From: Dethiosulfatarculus sandiegensis
Lineage (GTDB): Bacteria; Desulfobacterota; Desulfarculia; Desulfarculales; Desulfarculaceae
Assembly (NCBI RefSeq): GCF_000931935.2
Contig: NZ_AZAC01000067.1
Span: 179,301 to 243,300, forward strand
Length of the DNA: 64,000 nucleotides
Direction: 5' to 3'
Position numbers and translations under genes: made by a program. The notes below the pieces were generated by a model. It was given only the letters and a program-made list of their open reading frames with translations, was not told where the DNA came from and made no database searches. Below, piece by piece: positions 41,132 through 53,181 of the stretch (position 1 is the stretch's first letter; each line of letters opens with the position of its first letter).

Positions 41132-44100
41132 TATGAGATTTATAGGGCAGGGTGGGGCGCGATACGCGGGCCGTGATCGAGGCGCTGAAGAGTATTCAGT
41201 TTCAATCCACGCGCCCGCGTGGGGCGCGACAAACCCTCTTGGGTTGTGCGTTGGGGTGAGCACAGTTTCAATCCACGCGCCCGCGTGGGGCGCGACCTTA
41301 GCCGCGCCGGACCGGTAATACTTAATCAAAGTTTCAATCCACGCGCCCGCGTGGGGCGCGACGCCCAGGCCCACGTATGCCTGAGTAGGTAATGATGTTT
41401 CAATCCACGCGCCCGCGTGGGGCGCGACGAGCTTAAGGCTAGCCTCGCAGGCAGCCACAAATGTTTCAATCCACGCGCCCGCGTGGGGCGCGACCAGTCA
41501 AGGTAGAGAAAAATAGGCATTTGCTCAGGGTTTCAATCCACGCGCCCGCGTGGGGCGCGACACGAAGCCTTAGACGGCGGATTTGAACGTAAGGGTTTCA
41601 ATCCACGCGCCCGCGTGGGGCGCGACACATCCCGTGTGTTTCTGGCTTTTCGGAGCTCCGGTTTCAATCCACGCGCCCGCGTGGGGCGCGACGCCGCCGC
41701 CTCGATCAGGGCCAGGCCGAGCCACAGTTTCAATCCACGCGCCCGCGTGGGGCGCGACTCTCGGAGTCAGTGTGGGAGATGTCCTTCTGTAGTTTCAATC
41801 CACGCGCCCGCGTGGGGCGCGACTTTTTGGGCTCCCAATTTATGCACCCATAATTATCGTTTCAATCCACGCGCCCGCGTGGGGCGCGACAAGTAGTCGG
41901 CTACAGCCCGCCAGGCAGGCCGAGTTTCAATCCACGCGCCCGCGTGGGGCGCGACTTCCAGGGAGGCGGCCAAATACCGCGAAAGGACAGGTTTCAATCC
42001 ACGCGCCCGCGTGGGGCGCGACAAATTCACAAGAGCTAATCAAGTCATGGGTGAGGTTTCAATCCACGCGCCCGCGTGGGGCGCGACCTGTGCGGTGGCA
42101 TGAAAGAGATTACAGCGTTGGTTTCAATCCACGCGCCCGCGTGGGGCGCGACGTGTCAGGGTCAGAAACTCCCGCTGCATTAGTTTTCCGTTTCAATCCA
42201 CGCGCCCGCGTGGGGCGCGACGGCAGTCACCGCAGAGTTAGCCGATTTAATAGCTAGGGTTTCAATCCACGCGCCCGCGTGGGGCGCGACTTGCAAAGCT
42301 GGGCCTGCGGCTCTACCGGAACACGGTTTCAATCCACGCGCCCGCGTGGGGCGCGACATTGCGATCTCAGGGACAATATGCACAGTGGGGGGTTTCAATC
42401 CACGCGCCCGCGTGGGGCGCGACCCAGGGGGGAGTTTTGGCCTGGGCGGGGGTGTTTAGTTTCAATCCACGCGCCCGCGTGGGGCGCGACCCGTCGCCCC
42501 TCACACTGCCAGCGGAGCTTATGGTTTCAATCCACGCGCCCGCGTGGGGCGCGACAACTTGTTTATTTTATTAACTTATTCAGTTTGTGTTTCAATCCAC
42601 GCGCCCGCGTGGGGCGCGACGTCAACAACTCGGAGCCCTCGCCCGACCATTTGGAGTTTCAATCCACGCGCCCGCGTGGGGCGCGACTAACAGCACTCCT
42701 TATGACTTTGTGGGGGTTATTGTTTCAATCCACGCGCCCGCGTGGGGCGCGACGCGAGACAAAAACCTGGTGTAACCCCTGCTGCTAAGTTTCAATCCAC
42801 GCGCCCGCGTGGGGCGCGACGTTGGCAGCACTGGATTATTTGCAGGATCATGGCTGGTTTCAATCCACGCGCCCGCGTGGGGCGCGACGGGCGGCTGAGT
42901 TCAAGATTTTCAGTTACAAGCTGTTTCAATCCACGCGCCCGCGTGGGGCGCGACGTCGGCGTCTATGATACCGGCCCTCGCCTTGGTCAGTTTCAATCCA
43001 CGCGCCCGCGTGGGGCGCGACTGCTGGAACAGTTGTTAGACGATTTTGCCAGCGGGGTTTCAATCCACGCGCCCGCGTGGGGCGCGACCAACTTGAGGGC
43101 GGGGAGTCTGGCACAAAATGTGTTTCAATCCACGCGCCCGCGTGGGGCGCGACACCCTAATGATTCAAATGCCCGGTTTATTTCAAAACGTTTCAATCCA
43201 CGCGCCCGCGTGGGGCGCGACATCAGATATTAAAATGGGCGCAAGTCCATTGGGAAGTTTCAATCCACGCGCCCGCGTGGGGCGCGACGGGGAAACTCCC
43301 AAATCCAGCAAGCTACCGTCACAGTTTCAATCCACGCGCCCGCGTGGGGCGCGACGTCATCGTCGGCTTCGTCATCACTCACGCCCGAGTTTCAATCCAC
43401 GCGCCCGCGTGGGGCGCGACCACCCATAATGCGGTTGACCGTCTGTCCTACTTGTTTCAATCCACGCGCCCGCGTGGGGCGCGACAAGCGCGCTTGAGAC
43501 CTTTCTGGGCAGGTTCAAGGTTTCAATCCACGCGCCCGCGTGGGGCGCGACAGCAAAAAGCCATACTGGAACTACATAAGCACGAGTTTCAATCCACGCG
43601 CCCGCGTGGGGCGCGACGTAACGCGATCTCCCACCCATTCCCGCATGCGCGGTTTCAATCCACGCGCCCGCGTGGGGCGCGACTTAGGTTACGCTGCGTA
43701 GCCGGCTACTTTGTTGCGTTTCAATCCACGCGCCCGCGTGGGGCGCGACGTCGACCATGCTCGACACCGCATCTCTCGGCACTAGTTTCAATCCACGCGC
43801 CCGCGTGGGGCGCGACACATGCTTTCTGCTGTGCGGGAGCGGTTTGAAGGAGTTTCAATCCACGCGCCCGCGTGGGGCGCGACAACCCAATGGAATCAGT
43901 CAAAGCCTCGGAACTGGTTTCAATCCACGCGCCCGCGTGGGGCGCGACAAAGTGATTACGGGCAGCAAGGTGGCTTTTACATGTTTCAATCCACGCGCCC
44001 GCGTGGGGCGCGACTAGTGTCCGTAGGAAACGGCACCGCTCCCTCTACGTTTCAATCCACGCGCCCGCGTGGGGCGCGACATAAATTTCATTTTCGACGC

Positions 44101-45741
44101 CATCGCCGTTTCGTTTCAATCCACGCGCCCGCGTGGGGCGCGACACCAATCATCTCCGCTTGGGCTTACAACAAGATCAGTTTCAATCCACGCGCCCGCG
44201 TGGGGCGCGACCGGCTCATATGCCTCACCCGCGAAATATAGTATCAATGTTTCAATCCACGCGCCCGCGTGGGGCGCGACCAGACAGGCCGGTTCGGAGT
44301 GGGTTATAGCACCGTGTTTCAATCCACGCGCCCGCGTGGGGCGCGACTGCTGGATGATTGGCAGGATATGGGCAAGAACATGTTTCAATCCACGCGCCCG
44401 CGTGGGGCGCGACTTACGGCCGGTAGGCATTACTACCGGTTGGCCTGTTTCAATCCACGCGCCCGCGTGGGGCGCGACCTGACTCTAGCATCTCATATTA
44501 CGAGCTGGACAAGTTTCAATCCACGCGCCCGCGTGGGGCGCGACAGCCATTGCGGGTATCCACTGCTAACACTGACCGTTTCAATCCACGCGCCCGCGTG
44601 GGGCGCGACATAACGAGATCGTGGCTGTTTCTGATGCTATTCAGGTTTCAATCCACGCGCCCGCGTGGGGCGCGACAGCGGGCCTGGGACTATTGGCATG
44701 GGCTGCCGGAGTTTCAATCCACGCGCCCGCGTGGGGCGCGACTAATCTATACGGGATGTCCATCAAACAAGCAGCCGTTTCAATCCACGCGCCCGCGTGG
44801 GGCGCGACGAAAACACCGAATATCTTGGTTGCGAAAAGGAAAGTTTCAATCCACGCGCCCGCGTGGGGCGCGACTAGTATTTGGGTGCTGATATATGCGG
44901 GTTTGCCATGTTTCAATCCACGCGCCCGCGTGGGGCGCGACTACTTAAGTCGGTTTCGTATTGTTCCCGGCTTATGTTTCAATCCACGCGCCCGCGTGGG
45001 GCGCGACCCCCTGCCGTGGCCGGTGACAAACTTGTTATCGTGTTTCAATCCACGCGCCCGCGTGGGGCGCGACACGATTGGGTGATAGGTATGATAAAAT
45101 GCGATGGTTTCAATCCACGCGCCCGCGTGGGGCGCGACCACCGCAAAATACGAGAGATACAACCAAATCCAGGTTTCAATCCACGCGCCCGCGTGGGGCG
45201 CGACCGGTGTACCATGGCACTCACCCGCCATCTATATAATGTTTCAATCCACGCGCCCGCGTGGGGCGCGACCTTCTTTGGATGGGGCCACCCAGGCATC
45301 GATCATGTTTCAATCCACGCGCCCGCGTGGGGCGCGACGGCGGGGGTAGTGATGACATAGTCGTTTTTATCTAAGTTTCAATCCACGCGCCCGCGTGGGG
45401 CGCGACTCAGGGTTTTACGTTGGAACTCTTCTTGATAACGAGTTTCAATCCACGCGCCCGCGTGGGGCGCGACTCGGTATCTATATTCGCAACAACACAG
45501 GGGTGTCGCGGTTTCAATCCACGCGCCCGCGTGGGGCGCGACTCCCATGTGTGCATGGGGAGGGGTAGCAGCTTGGCGTTTCAATCCACGCGCCCGCGTG
45601 GGGCGCGACGGATCGTAGCCACTCCATTTCCCCTTCTCATCACAGTTTCAATCCACGCGCCCGCGTGGGGCGCGACGGCTATCCCGGAAATGTCTTCCAG
45701 GGCCAGCTTGTTTCAATCCACGCGCCCGCGTGGGGCGCGAC
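41132..45741 (-). CRISPR. Type I-C CRISPR array 1 (about 69 repeats)
   Basis: Hand count: 69 near-identical 32-base repeats (first full repeat 41199-41230, last 45710-45741) separated by 68 spacers of about 33-37 bases. There is also a degenerate repeat at 41132-41163 that keeps only the GTGGGGCGCGA end. On the plus strand each repeat begins GTTTCAATCCAC and ends GGGGCGCGAC. Read on the minus strand it ends GGATTGAAAC, the type I-C crRNA handle, so transcription runs from 45741 downward. The degenerate unit at the low-coordinate end confirms the leader is at the high end, next to cas1. Repeats carry CACGC in the loop where array 2 has CACAC. Confidence 0.97.
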
Positions 45742-45953
45742 TGCGGCCATTATAACAAGCCGAAATTGCAGGAGAAAAATTACGCTTTCCGCGAACCTGT
45801 GTTTTTTGAGCTTGTCATGATGACCCTTCTGGGGTTGTATTTGCTCTTTTTTGTTTTTATTCAGCTGCTTAACTCTTGCGCGAACCTCCCGGTGATTTCA
45901 TGTGTGATTGGGGTTCGCGCAAGAGGCTTTACCTTCTGCCAACAGGCTGTGTT
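45742..45953 (-). promoter_or_regulatory. Leader of CRISPR array 1
   Basis: A 212-base AT-rich region between the cas1 stop and the first repeat. Reading towards the array: a 14-bp perfect inverted repeat (CTCTTGCGCGAACC and GGTTCGCGCAAGAG; plus-strand arms 45873-45886 and 45912-45925), then GGTTCGCGGAAA (45786-45797), then TTGTTATAAT (45749-45758). The last ends seven bases before the first repeat. All three elements recur in leader 2. TTATAAT can serve as the promoter -10 box. Confidence 0.8.
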
Positions 45954-46985
45954 TTAGCGATGAAAATAAGCCGGGTACCCGTCTATATCGCCCCTTAGAT
46001 GTCTGGCCAGCAAAAGCGCCTGGATAAAAGGCAGTTGCCCTAGGTTAAGTTTTTCTTTCAAATATGGATGCATAACCTCAACCTTTTTCCGTTCCTGGTA
46101 TGCCTTTAATACGGTTTTCCTGGTGGCGTCATCCATGGTAAAGGCTCCGGTCTCCGAGTGGTGAAAACCCTTTTTGCTGATTTGGCGGCGGTTGATCAAG
46201 GTCAGCACCAGACGGTCGGCTATTACAGGGCGTAGTTCTTCCATGAGGTCCAAAGAAAGGCTTGGCCGTCCCGGCCTGTCCCTATGTAAAAAGCCCACTT
46301 GGGAGTCCAGACCGGTGCATTCACAAGCAGCCCCGACATCATGCACAAGTAACGTGTAGATAAAGGAGAGCAGGGCGTTCACTTCATCGGTGGGAGGTCT
46401 TCGGCTCCGCTTGGTAAAGCAAAATCCATGAGAGCCGCTGGTCATTCGGGCCTCAAAAGCCCTGAAATAAGTCTTTGCCGCCGTGCCTTCCAACCCCCTT
46501 ATGGTGTCAAGGTCATCTTTTTCACCCAGTTCTGCAAGCAATTTGGCCAGTTCCCGGGCCGCCTGGTTCAGCGTTTCTTTTTTGTTTTGGTCTTGCTGGT
46601 CCCTTAAGGAGCGAAGCAACGTACTTCGGCAGTTGGCGATTTTGGCCGCCACAAAAGCCCTGGCTATACCGGCTGATCTTTCCAAATCATCAGACCGGCG
46701 GTATTGCTCCTTGCGCAACAGTACATTGCCTGTCACCGGTCCCTGGACCTTGGCCAGAAAACGGCCGTTCTCCGACAAAAAGGAAATGGCGGTTTGCTTC
46801 TCCGCGCAATGGGCCATAAGCCAGGGACTCACCTTGACATCCCCAAAACAGATAATTCCGCCCAGAAGATGCACTGGCGTTCGAAGGGCCACCTTGCCCT
46901 CGGCCTTGACCAGAACGCATTCTCCCTCTTTGGCTAGATAAGAACCCTGTTTGCCAACAAATAAGGTGTTTAGGAATCGCTTCAT
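45954..46985 (-). CDS. cas1: CRISPR-associated endonuclease Cas1 (type I-C)
   Basis: A 343-residue integrase subunit that inserts spacers with Cas2. The N-terminal beta domain is MKRFLNTLFVGKQGSYLAKEGECVLVKAEGKVALRTPVHLLGGIICFG. The C-terminal catalytic domain has the metal ligands in the expected places: Glu in the NALLSFIYTLLVHDVGAACECTGLDSQVGFLH region, with the His and the following Asp in LHRDRPGRPSLSLDLMEELRP. The start at 46985 overlaps the cas4 stop (ATGA); the longer frame upstream is out-of-frame cas4 sequence. Unusually, the gene is followed directly by the leader, without cas2. Confidence 0.95.
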   Translation of the reverse strand: MKRFLNTLFVGKQGSYLAKEGECVLVKAEGKVALRTPVHLLGGIICFGDVKVSPWLMAHCAEKQTAISFLSENGRFLAKVQGPVTGNVLLRKEQYRRSDDLERSAGIARAFVAAKIANCRSTLLRSLRDQQDQNKKETLNQAARELAKLLAELGEKDDLDTIRGLEGTAAKTYFRAFEARMTSGSHGFCFTKRSRRPPTDEVNALLSFIYTLLVHDVGAACECTGLDSQVGFLHRDRPGRPSLSLDLMEELRPVIADRLVLTLINRRQISKKGFHHSETGAFTMDDATRKTVLKAYQERKKVEVMHPYLKEKLNLGQLPFIQALLLARHLRGDIDGYPAYFHR

Positions 46986-47608
46986 GCTTCTCTCATGTTC
47001 CGGGTTATCTGTCTTTTCAGATAGGTTTCCACCTTTTCCTTGCCGCTTGTTTCCGGCAGGCAGACTTTGACCAGAGAACAGCTTTTGCATTTGGGGCCGG
47101 GCTGTGCCTTTGGGGTCCGGCCCTGCTCCATCATCTGATGCAGGCTTTGGGCAAGGTCTTTGGTGGCTTGCCTCAACGGATCATCAAAAAGCACATCCAA
47201 TCTTCTGTGGGTTTGGCCGTAAAAAAGAGCGCCTCCGGCAATGCTTTTTTTAAGCATTTCCTCGAGACATATGGCTTGAGCGCATAACTGCACCTGATCA
47301 CAGTTTCCAGCCTTGGGCCGACCACGTTTATATTCAACCGGAAAGGGCTCGCCATTATGGAACTCCACAATATCAGCCACCCCACTCAACCCCAGGCTTA
47401 ATGAACGCAGGGGCAGGCCCCGCACAATGCGCAGCCCGCCCCTGGTTTCTGTTTGTTCTTCATGCGCCTTTTGGTGCATAACCCTGCCTTGAGCCGTGAA
47501 AAGGTTTTCTTCCCACTGACGTTCCAGGTGGATCAGTCCGCATTGCCTGGGACAAAAAGCCAGGTGCTGCAAGGCAGAGAGCGGCAGAAGATCAGCTTCA
47601 AGATACAT
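46982..47608 (-). CDS. cas4: CRISPR-associated exonuclease Cas4
   Basis: A 208-residue RecB-like nuclease with a [4Fe-4S] cluster that trims prespacers and helps select the PAM. Cluster cysteines: one in FCPRQCGLIHLE near the N-terminus and three in CKSCSLVKVC near the C-terminus. Nuclease motifs: GVADIVEF and PVEYKRGRPK (Asp, Glu, Lys). The start at 47608 lies four bases after the cas7 stop and is preferred to a longer frame reaching into cas7. In order with cas7 and cas1, as in standard I-C loci. Confidence 0.94.
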   Translation of the reverse strand: MYLEADLLPLSALQHLAFCPRQCGLIHLERQWEENLFTAQGRVMHQKAHEEQTETRGGLRIVRGLPLRSLSLGLSGVADIVEFHNGEPFPVEYKRGRPKAGNCDQVQLCAQAICLEEMLKKSIAGGALFYGQTHRRLDVLFDDPLRQATKDLAQSLHQMMEQGRTPKAQPGPKCKSCSLVKVCLPETSGKEKVETYLKRQITRNMREA

Positions 47609-47612
47609 GAGA

Positions 47613-48482
47613 TTACAGCATCTCCAGCAGCTCCACGCCTTGGGGAAGGTTGTCTTTATCCACTGATATGCCGTTTTCATAGTCAGCAAAAGAGCGCGGC
47701 GGTTTGCCTGTTTCTTCTTTTGCATCCACCTTGATCAAATCGAACAGTTTATGGGCCGGGGCATTGCCCAAGGCAGAGTCATGCTTGAAAACAAATAGCT
47801 TGCGTGCGTTCATTTTGCCCCTGGCCGCTGAATGGTCATGATCAAACATGTTGATCAGAGATGCCCATAGAAGCTCAAGGTCATCTTCAGAAAAGCCCGT
47901 ATCCTGGGCCAGATGGGCAGAGATATAGCCTTCGGCCCGGAACAGGCCATAGGGAATCAGGTTTTTTCGGCCCATGGTGCGGTTGTCGCCATCCTGGCTT
48001 TGGGCTTCTTTTTCCGTTTCCACTGCCATGCGGGTGATTGTGAACTCCAAAGGCATAACCGGGTCTATGCTGCGCGAGAAATTAAGCTGAACCGGCCCCC
48101 GCACCTGGCCGCAGTTGTTTTCTTTGGTGGACATCACAGCGCCAAAGGTCCGCACATCAAAAAAGTTCTTGCACATAAAATCGCGGCCCAGTTTTATCTT
48201 GTCCGCTTTGGCGTCTGTTTCGACCTGTTCATAAGCTTCTCCACGAACCGTGCTCAGCACAGCCTTTTCCCGCACATAAATGCGAAAAGGGCTTTCCTGT
48301 TTTTTAACGATTTCCACAAAGTTTCTGATCTTGCGTTTCAGGCAGACATCAGTAACCAGTCCGTGACTGGTTTCAGGATCAATACGGGGGGTGTTGCCCG
48401 CATCAGGGTCCCCGTTGGGGTTGCCGTTTTCGCAATCAAACAGATAGACAAACTCATAACGGTTGTTAATGGCTGCGGACAT
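47613..48482 (-). CDS. cas7: Type I-C Cascade backbone protein Cas7 (Csd2)
   Basis: A 289-residue RAMP protein that coats the crRNA spacer in several copies. N-terminal YEFVYLFDCENGNPNGDPDAGNTPRIDPETSHGLVTDVCLKRKIRNFVE is the Csd2/Cas7 signature. The middle segment DVRTFGAVMSTKENNCGQVRGPVQLNFSRSIDPV is the palm and thumb region. GGAGGG lies eight bases before the ATG. It sits three bases after the cas8c stop. Confidence 0.95.
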   Translation of the reverse strand: MSAAINNRYEFVYLFDCENGNPNGDPDAGNTPRIDPETSHGLVTDVCLKRKIRNFVEIVKKQESPFRIYVREKAVLSTVRGEAYEQVETDAKADKIKLGRDFMCKNFFDVRTFGAVMSTKENNCGQVRGPVQLNFSRSIDPVMPLEFTITRMAVETEKEAQSQDGDNRTMGRKNLIPYGLFRAEGYISAHLAQDTGFSEDDLELLWASLINMFDHDHSAARGKMNARKLFVFKHDSALGNAPAHKLFDLIKVDAKEETGKPPRSFADYENGISVDKDNLPQGVELLEML

Positions 48483-48485
48483 GGC

Positions 48486-50932
<2,447 letters not shown>

Positions 50933-51084
50933 TCAGTTGCTGTTTGGGGCATCTATGGTCCAAATTTCTATATACAGATAGTAAGAAACTGTTTAATAAT
51001 ATGTAAGATTTAGTTGTATGTCAAGATTATTTGGAAAGCCGCACCAAATTTTCGGTTTGTTTTTTTGGCAAGGGGGGATGCATT

Positions 51085-51375
51085 ATGATGGTTTTGGTTT
51101 GTTACGATGTGAGTACAGAAAACAAAGAAGGTAGAAGGAGACTGCGAAGAGTAGCCAAACATTGCCAGAATTATGGCCAAAGAGTGCAGAATTCGGTTTT
51201 CGAATGCCTATTGGATCCGGCTCAATGGACAACACTTAAAAATAACCTTTTCAAAGAGATAGATACGGAAAAAGACAGCCTGCGTTTTTATTTCCTGGGC
51301 AGCAACTGGCGCAAGCGGGTGGAGCACCTCGGCACTAAAATCACCCCAGACCCGGAAGGCCTTTTGCTGGTTTGA
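51085..51375 (+). CDS. cas2: CRISPR-associated protein Cas2, displaced to the plus strand
   Basis: A 96-residue adaptation protein. MMVLVCYDVSTENKEGRRRLRRVAKHCQNYGQRVQNSVFECLLD shows the ferredoxin-like fold with the conserved YDVS aspartate and the RVQNSVFEC strand. C-terminal LRFYFLGSNWRKRVEHLGTKI is typical of I-C Cas2. A purine-rich GGGGG site precedes the ATG. It is complete, but lies 4 kb away from cas1, in the opposite orientation, divergent from cas5 and directly followed by its own leader and array. In standard I-C loci cas2 directly follows cas1. Confidence 0.95.
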   Translation: MMVLVCYDVSTENKEGRRRLRRVAKHCQNYGQRVQNSVFECLLDPAQWTTLKNNLFKEIDTEKDSLRFYFLGSNWRKRVEHLGTKITPDPEGLLLV

Positions 51376-51561
51376 AATCCATGCGCGAACCTATAGCGCA
51401 CATAAAATCCCCGGGAGGTTCGCGCACAAGATAACTGGTTGAAAGAAGGTGAAAAATGCTATTCAAGCCGAAAACGGTGTGTTCTTGAGACCCGCAAAAA
51501 TAGTAGGTTCGCGGAAACAGCATTATTTTATTTGTATTTTCCCTTTGTTATAATACCCGCA
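51376..51561 (+). promoter_or_regulatory. Leader of CRISPR array 2
   Basis: A 186-base region between the cas2 stop and the first repeat. It shows the same ordered elements as leader 1: the inverted repeat TGCGCGAACC (51382-51391) with GGTTCGCGCA (51417-51426); AGGTTCGCGGAAA (51505-51517); and TTGTTATAAT (51545-51554) ending seven bases before the first repeat. Sequence between these boxes is largely unlike leader 1. Confidence 0.8.
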
Positions 51562-52981
51562 GTCGCGCCCCACACGGGCGCGTGGATTGAAACTCTGCGA
51601 CGACGAGTAAGTAGACAAATCCCCCGGTCGCGCCCCACACGGGCGCGTGGATTGAAACTGGATGCGGGGATATCTAAAGCTATGATCGATGCCGTCGCGC
51701 CCCACACGGGCGCGTGGATTGAAACAACGGGTCCTGGCCGCCCACCAAGAGGCCCTGCCCGGTCGCGCCCCACACGGGCGCGTGGATTGAAACCTGCACG
51801 TCGGAAGGCAGCAAGGACCAACCGCTTGTCGCGCCCCACACGGGCGCGTGGATTGAAACCCGTTTTGGAGCATCGGGCATGACAAAAGACACTCGTCGCG
51901 CCCCACACGGGCGCGTGGATTGAAACATTTTTGTTTTTTTAACCGCCCTCGATATGTATAAAGTCGCGCCCCACACGGGCGCGTGGATTGAAACCACGGC
52001 CAAGTATCCAAGGACCCGAGCAAATTCGGTCGCGCCCCACACGGGCGCGTGGATTGAAACCCCTTTTTTGCCCGCGCCGTCCAGGTCCTGGTGGAGTCGC
52101 GCCCCACACGGGCGCGTGGATTGAAACCTTACCGCCGCGATCGTCGGCGAAGACAAAGACGCGTCGCGCCCCACACGGGCGCGTGGATTGAAACGCTAGT
52201 GAAATAGTGAGGTAAATATGTGTGGGCGTCGCGCCCCACACGGGCGCGTGGATTGAAACCTGATTGATGACGCGGAGGGCGGCCCCATACCCAGTCGCGC
52301 CCCACACGGGCGCGTGGATTGAAACAGGAACGAGCAGGCCAGAGGAATATATTGTTGCTGTCGCGCCCCACACGGGCGCGTGGATTGAAACTTTGCAAAG
52401 AGTGTTGTGTTGAAGCTTGATAAAAGGTCGCGCCCCACACGGGCGCGTGGATTGAAACCTGGAAGATCCGGACAGGATTGCAAGTCCCACACGTCGCGCC
52501 CCACACGGGCGCGTGGATTGAAACTGAACGATCAGGCCAGACAGAGCGGTATCCAGGGTGTCGCGCCCCACACGGGCGCGTGGATTGAAACAGGCGAGAT
52601 CCAAAATCTTTTGCTCTATCTGCAGCGTCGCGCCCCACACGGGCGCGTGGATTGAAACCAGGACTCCGGTGACCGCCGGGGGCCACGCGGTGGTCGCGCC
52701 CCACACGGGCGCGTGGATTGAAACCGTAAAACCCGTATTGCTGCACGTCAACACAGGTCGCGCCCCACACGGGCTCGTGGATTGAAACTGAAACTGAATA
52801 GCTGATACCACCTGCCGGCCACAGGTCGCGCCCCACACGGGCGCGTGGATTGAAACAGCCCCTCAGACGTCGCCAAGTCCAAAATTTCAGTCGCGCCCCA
52901 CAAGGGCGCGTGGATTGAAACCTTGTAAGGGTCTTTGGGTGATTTAGGTGGGTAGCCGCGCTCCATTCGGTCGCGTGAAAC
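51562..52981 (+). CRISPR. Type I-C CRISPR array 2 (21 repeats plus a degenerate end)
   Basis: Hand count: 21 repeats of 32 bases (first 51562-51593, last 52890-52921) with spacers of about 33-37 bases, in plus orientation ending GGATTGAAAC. The repeat loop reads CACAC where array 1 reads CACGC. Repeat decay lies at the far end: the repeat at 52757 has GGGCTCG, the one at 52890 has CACAAGGG, and a degenerate unit at about 52952-52981 keeps only GTCGCGTGAAAC. So the leader is at the low end, next to cas2. Confidence 0.97.
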
Positions 52982-53053
52982 AAATAAAGACTATAAAGAA
53001 GTGAAAATAGGCCGGGGATGAGCCAAGGGGAGTTTGATTTTGAGGGTTTTCAC

Positions 53054-53088
53054 AAAAATAAACCAGGCTGTGGCCAAACAGCCTGGTT
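53054..53088 (-). terminator. Terminator of the cas3 transcript
   Basis: AACCAGGCTG (53061-53070) pairs perfectly with CAGCCTGGTT (53079-53088). On the minus strand it is followed by TATTTTTG. It lies about 100 bases past the cas3 stop and faces the end of array 2. Confidence 0.75.
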
Positions 53089-53109
53089 ATTCCTATAAAC
53101 CGAAAGTAA

Positions 53110-53121
53110 GTTTCAATCCAC
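53110..53121 (-). repeat. Orphan CRISPR half-repeat in the cas3 3-prime region
   Basis: GTTTCAATCCAC here equals the reverse complement of the last 12 bases of the repeat (GTGGATTGAAAC on the minus strand), the crRNA-handle half. It lies in opposite orientation to array 2, between the cas3 stop and the cas3 terminator. No second repeat or hairpin half is present. Confidence 0.6.
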
Positions 53122-53181
53122 ACTACATATTATTGTAGCGACTTGGAAATATTAACATAAAGCTGCCTTTTTGTTCAACTG

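Noticed and set aside
41066-45755. Many open frames across array 1 on both strands giving repeats such as FQSTRPRGAR, SIHAPAWGAT and VAPHAGAWIET
   Set aside because: They are translations of the CRISPR repeat in its frames, with random spacer residues between; not proteins.
51439-52983. Repeat-like open frames across array 2 (SRPTRARGLK, FNPRARVGRD)
   Set aside because: Same artefact, from the array 2 repeat.
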